IMG/VR virus record: IMGVR_UViG_3300046721_000221
Location: 1-45,211 of that record
DNA: 45,211 nucleotides
Reading direction: 5' to 3' (one strand)
From: a virus
Numbering within the stretch: position 1 is the stretch's first letter; every line of letters starts with the position of its first letter. Of this stretch, positions 40,330-45,211 are shown in pieces. The position numbers and the translations under genes were made by a program. The notes below the pieces were generated by a model. It did not search any database and was not told the DNA's origin. It worked only from the letters and a program-made list of their open reading frames with translations.

Positions 40330-40616
40330 CAGGAACACCCGGGACACAGACTGATCTTGAGAGCTACCTGGACTCGCTGCCATGGCGCCACACGGCAGCC
40401 GGAGGCCGCATGCATTGTCTGCCGTGGGAGCTCCCGCAAGCGCGGTGCGGCGTATCGCCGGCTTGGCACAACGCCGACGGGCGCCGGGAGGCGGGGCCGG
40501 ACGCGGAGGGCTGGCTCGGCGCCGGGCGGCACGCTGCTCCTACGGGTCGACCCGACAAGCCTCGGTGCCGCCGCTGCGTTGCACTGATCACCGCTGACCG
40601 GGGTGCTGCTGCATGA
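40326..40616 (+). CDS. Hypothetical early protein
   Basis: 96 residues from ATG 40326. Starts TGTPGTQTDLESYLDSLPW, ends with CRRC near residue 84, so a metal site with earlier Cys is possible. Fills the space up to the helicase start with a four-base overlap. Not recognised. Confidence 0.6.
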   Translation: MTGTPGTQTDLESYLDSLPWRHTAAGGRMHCLPWELPQARCGVSPAWHNADGRREAGPDAEGWLGAGRHAAPTGRPDKPRCRRCVALITADRGAAA

Positions 40617-42133
40617 CCGAACCCGCCCCGGAAACCGGGCTAGCCGCGCGGATCAACGCCATCGCCCTCGCCGGCGACACCGACCCGCTCTACGGCATGC
40701 CCGAACCCGGCCCCGAAATCGAACTCCCGCCCCCGACGGCCCCGCTGGCCGCCGGGCGGGAAATCGTGCGCCGGGCCCGGCTCGCCGGGGCACTGCCCTA
40801 CCGGTACTGGCGCGGCGACTTCTACCAGCACACCGGCACCCACTACGAAATCGTCGACAAGACGATCATCAACAAGTGGCTGTACCTGACCACCGAAAAC
40901 GCCTACTTCACGGTGATGAAAAAGGGCGTCAACGAGGGCCGCGCCTGGAACCCCGACAGCGTCAAGATCGGAAAACTGCGGCACGCCCTCTCCGACGGGC
41001 TCCTCACCCACGACGGCGAAGAAGAACGCTGCATCGCCATGCAAAACGGCGTATACAACATCAAAACCGACCGGATGGACCCGCACAGCGACCGCCGCTT
41101 CAACCTCACCGTCCTACCCTTCGCCTACGACCCGGCCGCCGGCTGCCCCCGCTGGCTCGCGTTCCTCGACGAAGTCCTCCCCGGCGACCGCGAAGCGCAA
41201 GACTTCCTCGCCGAATGGTTCGGCTACGTGCTCTCCGGCCGCACCGACCAGCAGAAAATGCTGTCCCTCGTCGGCCACAAACGCTCCGGCAAAGGAACCG
41301 TCGCCCGCATCTTGGAGGCACTCCTCGGCCCCGCCGGCGTCACCAGCCCCACCATCAACCAGCTAGGTGGCAACTTCGGCGAACAATCCCTCATCGGCAA
41401 AAAACTGGCCGTCATGTCCGACGTGCGCTGGAACAACGGCAACGCCGTCGCCGAAGCCGTCCCCGTCCTCCTCGCCATCGTCGGCGAAGACTCCCGCGAC
41501 GTCGCCCGCAAAAACCGCGACAACTGGCACGGCTACCTCGGCGTCCGCTTCATGATGATGTCCAACGAGACACCCAACTTCCGCGACGCCTCCGGCGCCC
41601 TCGCCGGCCGCATGCTGCAAGTCCATTTTTCGCAGAGCTTCTACGGCCGGGAAGACACCGGACTGACCGACGCGCTACGCCAGGAACTCCCCGGGATCTT
41701 CAACTGGGCCGTGGCAGGCCTCAAACGCTTCGCGCAACGCGGCCGTCTCGTGCCACCCGCCAGCGGTGAAGCCCTCGCCGACGAAGTACGAAGGCTAGCC
41801 TCCCCTTACCAAGCGTTCATCGAAGACTTCTGCGAAATCGACGAGCAGGCCGAAACCGCCGTCCCCGAGCTCCTCGCCGCGTACGGACAGTGGGCCCGAC
41901 GGGAAGGCCGCACCCAAGACCAGCAGACCACCTCCAGCCTGTCCCGTGGCCTGCGGACCACCGAGCAGCGAATAGCCGTCGCCGGCCGCCGCACCCTGCC
42001 CAACGGGCAGAAAGTCACCGTGCTACGCGGGCTGAAACTCGCAGCCCCCGCGGCGCCCGTCTGGCTGGCCCAGGATCAGGCTGCGGACAGGCAGCTCTAC
42101 CAGCAAGGCGCGTTCGAAGTTGACGACGACTGA
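40613..42133 (+). CDS. SF3 helicase / D5-P4 type primase-helicase
   Basis: 506 residues. The D5 N-like region (about 40-200) with 'FYQHTGTHYEIVD' precedes an SF3 helicase: Walker A GHKRSGKGT (221-229), Walker B KLAVMSDVR with D270, and the late 'FMMMSNETPNF' and 'GALAGRMLQVHF' motifs. C-terminal winged region. Unwinds DNA at the origin in viruses and plasmids that lack a DnaB-type helicase. Situated right before the repeat-rich origin candidate. Confidence 0.9.
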   Translation: MTEPAPETGLAARINAIALAGDTDPLYGMPEPGPEIELPPPTAPLAAGREIVRRARLAGALPYRYWRGDFYQHTGTHYEIVDKTIINKWLYLTTENAYFTVMKKGVNEGRAWNPDSVKIGKLRHALSDGLLTHDGEEERCIAMQNGVYNIKTDRMDPHSDRRFNLTVLPFAYDPAAGCPRWLAFLDEVLPGDREAQDFLAEWFGYVLSGRTDQQKMLSLVGHKRSGKGTVARILEALLGPAGVTSPTINQLGGNFGEQSLIGKKLAVMSDVRWNNGNAVAEAVPVLLAIVGEDSRDVARKNRDNWHGYLGVRFMMMSNETPNFRDASGALAGRMLQVHFSQSFYGREDTGLTDALRQELPGIFNWAVAGLKRFAQRGRLVPPASGEALADEVRRLASPYQAFIEDFCEIDEQAETAVPELLAAYGQWARREGRTQDQQTTSSLSRGLRTTEQRIAVAGRRTLPNGQKVTVLRGLKLAAPAAPVWLAQDQAADRQLYQQGAFEVDDD

Positions 42134-42148
42134 GGCACGCTGACCCGC

Positions 42149-42475
42149 ATGACCTACAAACCAGCCGCGCCCTGCATGGACTGCAACACCGACACCGCAC
42201 CCTGCGAAAACAGGCAAGGCTGCCCTAACAAACGCGGCTGCCGGCACAACGGCAGCGGACACTGGGAGTGGTACATGGTGTGGCCCGCCATCTGGGCGTG
42301 CGCCGTCGGCCCAGACGCCCCCGGCTACCTGTGCATCCGCTGCCTAGAGCGGCGCCTCGGCCGGCCGCTCACCGGCGACGACTTCACCCTCGCCCCCGTC
42401 AACCTGCCCAGCCGCCTCGACTCCCCGCAGCTCACCGCCGCGAAGCAGCGGTGGAGCGCGTTCGACGACGACTAG
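42149..42475 (+). CDS. Small Cys-rich protein before the repeat block
   Basis: 108 residues. Several pairs: CMDC, CENRQGC, CIRC. Zinc-ribbon composition with Trp-rich middle (GHWEWYMVWPAIWAC). It closes the rightward replication operon. Repeats begin 12 bases after its stop. Might bind DNA at those repeats, but no evidence beyond location. Confidence 0.65.
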   Translation: MTYKPAAPCMDCNTDTAPCENRQGCPNKRGCRHNGSGHWEWYMVWPAIWACAVGPDAPGYLCIRCLERRLGRPLTGDDFTLAPVNLPSRLDSPQLTAAKQRWSAFDDD

Positions 42476-42486
42476 CGACACCCGCT

Positions 42487-42938
42487 GGACAGGTAAACAC
42501 GCTCGGACAGGTAAGCGGACAGGTAACTGATTACCTGTCCGCTTCTGTTTGCCCAGGTCAGGGCACGTGCGCGGACAGGTAGACAGGCAGGACAGGAAAT
42601 TTCGGCCATACCTCTTTTTATAAAAGTTACTAAGGGGACCCTAACTACTTTCAAACTCAGACTCTCAGTTAGGAAATTACCTGTCTTACCTGTCCAATAA
42701 GGGGTCTGACCTGCGAAGACAGGAAAATTTTGCCTGTCCGATTACCTGTCCATTACCTGTCCTCTGGACAGGTAATTACCTGTCCGCGGCCGGCCGGACC
42801 ACGCTCGAGGGGCGCAGGGCCGCGCCTCGTGGCAGGCGCAGTAGGCCGCAAGGGGCCGGATTACCTGTCCGCAGCCGGGTTTCCTGTCCGCGGACAGGAA
42901 TTACCTGTCTTACCTGTCCGCGAGGCCACTACCTGTCC
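42487..42938. repeat. ACCTGTCC iteron block, origin candidate
   Basis: About nineteen copies of TTACCTGTCC or its complement GGACAGGTAA (including GGACAGGAA-type variants) in 452 bp, on both strands and often back to back. At 42766-42785 two copies form the perfect palindrome GGACAGGTAATTACCTGTCC. A separate A+T-rich stretch at 42600-42680 (CTCTTTTTATAAAAGTTAC) lacks copies and may be a melting region. No gene is seen here. Next to the helicase gene, an origin is the leading reading. A cis transfer site for the translocase is the alternative. Confidence 0.85.
42766..42785. other. Perfect 20-bp palindrome inside the iteron block
   Basis: GGACAGGTAATTACCTGTCC reads the same on both strands. 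It joins two repeat units head to head with no spacer, and is likely the best binding site for a dimeric protein or a cruciform-forming element. Confidence 0.85.
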
Positions 42939-42990
42939 CGCCGTCCTAGGAAGCCGTAAGAACGTGTGCGCCGCTCACCTGCGCTCTGAG

Positions 42991-43053
42991 ATGATCGACG
43001 TCGACGACACGCGACCCCCCGGCGTGCACGACGACGGGGGAGACGTCTGGTGA
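42991..43053 (+). CDS. Possible 20-residue leader peptide
   Basis: ATG 42991 opens MIDVDDTRPPGVHDDGGDVW and ends in a TGA overlapping the nuclease GTG. It could couple translation of the nuclease. Weak case; no clear ribosome-binding site. Confidence 0.25.
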   Translation: MIDVDDTRPPGVHDDGGDVW

Positions 43054-43403
43054 GTCGCAGCAAGCAAAAGGGCACACGGTGGGAGTCGGCCATCGTCGAC
43101 TACCTCATCGGGCACGGCTTCCTGTACGCCGAACGCCGCACGCTGAGCGGCGCCCAGGACCGCGGCGACATCGCCGGCGTACCCGGATGGGTGCTCGAGG
43201 CCAAAAACTGTTCAGCGGCGTCCCTGGGCGCCTGGATGGACGAAGCCACGATCGAGCAGGCGAACGCGGGCGCCGCCTACTCCGCTGTCTGGCACCACCG
43301 CCGCGGGAAGAGTTCGCCGGCCGACGGGTTCGTCACCATGACCGGGGCGGCGTTCGTTCGGTTGATCCGGCAGGCCGGCTACGGCACGCCGGAGGAGGAG
43401 TAG
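43050..43403 (+). CDS. Holliday-junction-type nuclease (Hjc/VRR-like)
   Basis: 117 residues, GTG start. GTRWESAIVDYL with E12, DRGDIAGVPGWVLEAKN with D40, E50 and K52: the minimal E-D-ExK nuclease of archaeal Hjc and phage resolvase-like proteins. It could cut branched DNA made during replication or recombination near the origin. A single small domain with no other motif. Confidence 0.82.
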   Translation: MSRSKQKGTRWESAIVDYLIGHGFLYAERRTLSGAQDRGDIAGVPGWVLEAKNCSAASLGAWMDEATIEQANAGAAYSAVWHHRRGKSSPADGFVTMTGAAFVRLIRQAGYGTPEEE

Positions 43404-43406
43404 ACC

Positions 43407-44069
43407 GTGGCCGCGCCGCAAACCGCCCTCGTTGACGACGTCACCGAAATGCTCATCCTCTGGCCCCACCTGGCCGCGGCCCTCGAGCGCGACCAAGGCG
43501 CCATCAGCGAAGAGAAGGTGTCCGGCGACCCGGGCACCTTCGGGTTACCTGTCAACGCCGACGTGCTCGAAGCGCTACGCGCCCTCGGCGAAGAGGTGCC
43601 CGCTCTTGCCCGGTGGGCGGCCGGCGTCGTCGCCGAACCTGCGGCGGCCCGCCCCGTCCCCGACCACCTGCGCCACCTCCCCCGCTTCCACGAGCGGATG
43701 TTGGTCACCGCGGCAGTCCAAGAGGCCGCCCAGCTCGCCGCGGCCGTGCACAGCCTCGTGCGGCAGGTGAAGCTGGCCGTCGGGTTGCGCACCGTCGACA
43801 GGCGCCTCGGCCAGTTCTGCCCGCTGCATGACGACCCGTTCCGCGAGCTCATCGCCCCCGGCGACGAGGGCGTGTTGCGGTACCGCCGCCTCGACCGGGA
43901 CGGGCAGCCGATCGCGCCCGCCGTCGAATGGCGCCGCTCCGACTGTGCCCTGTGCCGGCACTGTGGCGCCGCCTGGGCGCCCAGCCAATACTTGCTGCTG
44001 GGCAAGCTTCTGCGCGAGGCCGATACGCGCAGGCTCGCCGTGGAGATCGAGGCACGGGGGGCCGCATGA
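43407..44069 (+). CDS. Zinc-ribbon protein with a TTA codon
   Basis: 220 residues, GTG start three bases after the nuclease stop. Helical N-terminal part (VQEAAQLAAAVHSLVRQVKLAV) and a C-terminal ribbon: CPLH near residue 137 then CALCRHC near 185. L47 is coded by TTA in TTACCTGTC, which is also one iteron-like unit lying inside the gene. Role unknown. Overlaps the next gene. Confidence 0.7.
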   Translation: MAAPQTALVDDVTEMLILWPHLAAALERDQGAISEEKVSGDPGTFGLPVNADVLEALRALGEEVPALARWAAGVVAEPAAARPVPDHLRHLPRFHERMLVTAAVQEAAQLAAAVHSLVRQVKLAVGLRTVDRRLGQFCPLHDDPFRELIAPGDEGVLRYRRLDRDGQPIAPAVEWRRSDCALCRHCGAAWAPSQYLLLGKLLREADTRRLAVEIEARGAA

Positions 44070-44236
44070 GTCAACGTTTCGTCTCAACCGAGGTAGCCGC
44101 CGCTGCGCTTGGCATTACGCCGGCCACGGTGCGCAAGTGGCGTCAGCGGAAATGGCTCAGTCGTCACGGCACTCGCCGGCAGGCCCTCGTCGATTTGCTC
44201 GAATGTGAGCGCATCCGATGCGGCGAGTCTGGATAA
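44066..44236 (+). CDS. Small HTH protein
   Basis: 56 residues from ATG 44066. RFVSTEVAAAALGITPATVRKW is a MerR or excisionase-like helix-turn-helix. A short basic region follows. Probably a regulator or a DNA-binding accessory. The gene ends the dense rightward cluster. Confidence 0.72.
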   Translation: MSQRFVSTEVAAAALGITPATVRKWRQRKWLSRHGTRRQALVDLLECERIRCGESG

Positions 44237-44271
44237 TGGGTAGATCAGCACCCGGCGCCCTGGCGTCACCG

Positions 44272-44329
44272 CCCCGGGGCTGTGTAATGCCCCGGGAAAC
44301 GTGGCTCACGGGCGCCGCGAATCCCGGGG
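44272..44329. other. CCCGGGG-rich structured gap
   Basis: CCCCGGGG, CCCCGGG and CCCGGGG occur within 58 bases. The first two form CCCGGGG-10-CCCCGGG; the third gives an alternative pairing. Just after the HTH gene. Could be a terminator or a switch. Nothing else is recognised in 44237-44420. Confidence 0.4.
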
Positions 44330-44420
44330 TTTCAAATTTTCCGGATGCGCTTGACACCATGATCGACCCCGTGTCACGCTAATCCACGGCGGAATGTGTC
44401 GTGAGCAGCGTGACGTCGAA

Positions 44421-44455
44421 CAGAACGGGCACCCCTCGACGAGGTGCCCGTTCTG
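44421..44455. terminator. 13-bp stem terminator, bidirectional
   Basis: CAGAACGGGCACC (44421-44433) pairs perfectly with GGTGCCCGTTCTG (44443-44455). It lies between the HTH gene and the convergent frameshifted gene and can end both. Its end TTCTGCAT is like that of the hairpin at 34317. Confidence 0.75.
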
Positions 44456-44466
44456 CATATCCGGGG

Positions 44467-44659
44467 TTATAGAGTCGCCCGCCCCGTGGACGCAAGATCC
44501 CAGATCAGATTTGCTGCAGCAATCCACGCCTCCTGCCGATCAGTCGGCATCTCGCCGAATGTCGGCAGCTCCTCCCCCGTGAATGCTCTTGAAGCCCACT
44601 GCTTTGCAGTACGCGGTATAGGCGAGGGTTCCTCGCGATTCGCGCGTGGTAGTTGTCAT
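44467..44659 (-). pseudogene. Frameshifted small phage gene
   Basis: From ATG 44659 the peptide runs MTTTTRESRGTLAYTAYCKA then VGFKSIH, and meets a run of five G (plus strand C 44574-44578). With four G it would continue GEELPTFGEMPTDRQEAW and IAAANLIWDL to a TAA at 44467. The combined 63 residues match a small protein family common in actinophages. With five G the frame stops at 44540. So the gene has one extra base: a mutation, a homopolymer error, or a programmed shift. Confidence 0.7.
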
Positions 44660-44684
44660 GCCCGCAGAATACGGGGACGCGATC

Positions 44685-45053
44685 ATGGCCAAAGCCAAGC
44701 GGGTATGCAAACGCCCAGGCTGCCCCACCCTCGTCGACGCCGGCTACTGCACACCATGCGCACGCGAGGCCGACGCCACTCGTGGTAGGCGACAAGCCCG
44801 CGGCTACGACCGCCAGCATGAGCGGCTACGCCGGCACTGGCTACCCCTCGTAGCACAGGGCTCGGTGCACTGCGCCCGCTGCTCACGGCCCATTCTGCCC
44901 GGCGAACCGTGGCACCTTGACCACACCGACGACAGGCGCGGATACCTAGGTCCTAGTCATGAGCGATGCAACAACGCGGCTGGCGGACGTGCCACACACG
45001 CACACCGGGACGTTCACCCACCGCTACCTGTCGACCGCATGCCTGCACGGTGA
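44685..45053 (+). CDS. HNH endonuclease
   Basis: 122 residues from ATG 44685, GGGGA seven bases upstream; another ATG at 44658 is possible. N-terminal Cys4 (C8, C13, C22, C25), then the HNH module: CARC, LDH (H80) and SHERCNN with H92 and N96. Phage HNH proteins near the terminase genes take part in packaging cleavage. If the molecule is circular it lies upstream of the tailspike and terminase genes. Confidence 0.87.
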   Translation: MAKAKRVCKRPGCPTLVDAGYCTPCAREADATRGRRQARGYDRQHERLRRHWLPLVAQGSVHCARCSRPILPGEPWHLDHTDDRRGYLGPSHERCNNAAGGRATHAHRDVHPPLPVDRMPAR

Positions 45054-45186
45054 GCACGTCTACTGCGCGAGCAGCCAGGGACAGGCAGGCAGCAAGAAGC
45101 CTGCCACCTGCAAGTTCTGCGATGCCCGATGCGTGTGTGTCTGCCATCCACAGTCACCCTCAGTGATGCAGGTGGGTGGGGAGTGA
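44959..45186 (+). CDS. Small Cys-rich protein overlapping the HNH gene
   Basis: 75 residues from ATG 44959, or 65 from GTG 44989. YLSTACLHGEHVYC then CKFCDARCVCVCH looks like a two-part zinc protein of a type common in actinophages. The 95-base overlap with the HNH frame is large, so a later start is possible. Function unknown. Confidence 0.65.
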   Translation: MSDATTRLADVPHTHTGTFTHRYLSTACLHGEHVYCASSQGQAGSKKPATCKFCDARCVCVCHPQSPSVMQVGGE

Positions 45187-45211
45187 CCCCTGTGCCTGGT
45201 GTGACCAGGAC

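Noticed and set aside
40603-41769. 388-residue frame over the helicase gene
   Set aside because: Arg/Pro-rich plus-strand shadow, while the SF3 motifs are in the other frame.
42487-42938. CRISPR array
   Set aside because: Units are 10 bp, spacing is irregular, both orientations occur and spacers are not of uniform length.
42730-43053. 107-residue frame across the repeat block
   Set aside because: Made of translated ACCTGTCC repeats; no start context. Only the last 20 residues are kept as a weak leader candidate.
44237-44345. Second tRNA gene
   Set aside because: No acceptor stem, anticodon arm or T loop can be formed; only CCCGGGG stems.

Overview
The window looks like most or all of the genome of a tailed siphovirus of a high-GC actinobacterium. 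The DNA is GC-rich throughout, GTG starts are frequent, genes are packed with ATGA/GTGA overlaps, and the virion genes are of the actinophage type. No integrase, DNA polymerase or immunity repressor of a familiar family is visible. The host genus cannot be fixed from the sequence. The spread and transfer genes in the middle suggest exchange with plasmids or integrative elements of Streptomyces or Micromonosporaceae type (inference).

Layout. (1) 0-25.3 kb, rightward virion and lysis genes: beta-helix tailspike, small and large terminase, portal, MuF-like protein, scaffold, major capsid, head-tail connectors, tail terminator, major tail protein, tail assembly chaperones with a -1 frameshift (CCCTTTC), a 1117-residue tape measure with a built-in M15-like peptidase, baseplate or tail-tip proteins, an M15-like endolysin, three small membrane proteins (holin candidates) and a TIM-barrel glycosidase-like protein. 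Short leftward genes sit inside this block (1.3-1.9, 4.0-4.3, 9.7-10.1 and 15.4 kb), as does a leftward tRNA-Leu(UAA) at 23.8 kb. (2) 25.4 kb, a winged-helix regulator. (3) 25.7-34.1 kb, leftward genes: many small unknowns, plus an FtsK/TraB-like translocase, a DUF2637/SpdB-like membrane protein and a zinc-ribbon protein, which look like a plasmid transfer module. (4) 34.1-34.6 kb, a regulatory gap between the leftward and rightward blocks with two operator palindromes and a very strong hairpin. (5) 34.6-42.5 kb, a rightward early or replication operon: small proteins, Cas4-like nuclease, lipoprotein, SSB-like protein, HTH protein, Prim-Pol primase, C5 cytosine methyltransferase and SF3 (D5/P4) helicase. 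(6) 42.5-43.0 kb, a non-coding block with about nineteen copies of an ACCTGTCC repeat and an A+T-rich stretch, an origin candidate. (7) 43.0-45.2 kb, Holliday-junction-type nuclease, zinc-ribbon protein, HTH protein, a frameshifted small gene, HNH endonuclease and a final small Cys-rich protein.

How it fits together. Prim-Pol, SF3 helicase, SSB-like protein and the repeat block form a plasmid-like replication module. The leftward block adds a membrane-anchored DNA translocase and a spread protein. The right-hand end (HNH) would lie a short distance upstream of the tailspike and terminase genes if the molecule were circular, which fits the usual HNH-near-terminase order. Four copies of one 20-bp palindrome precede three leftward transcription units and probably form a regulon. 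The phage tRNA reads UUA; the few UUA codons I found include one in the tail-chaperone frameshift extension.
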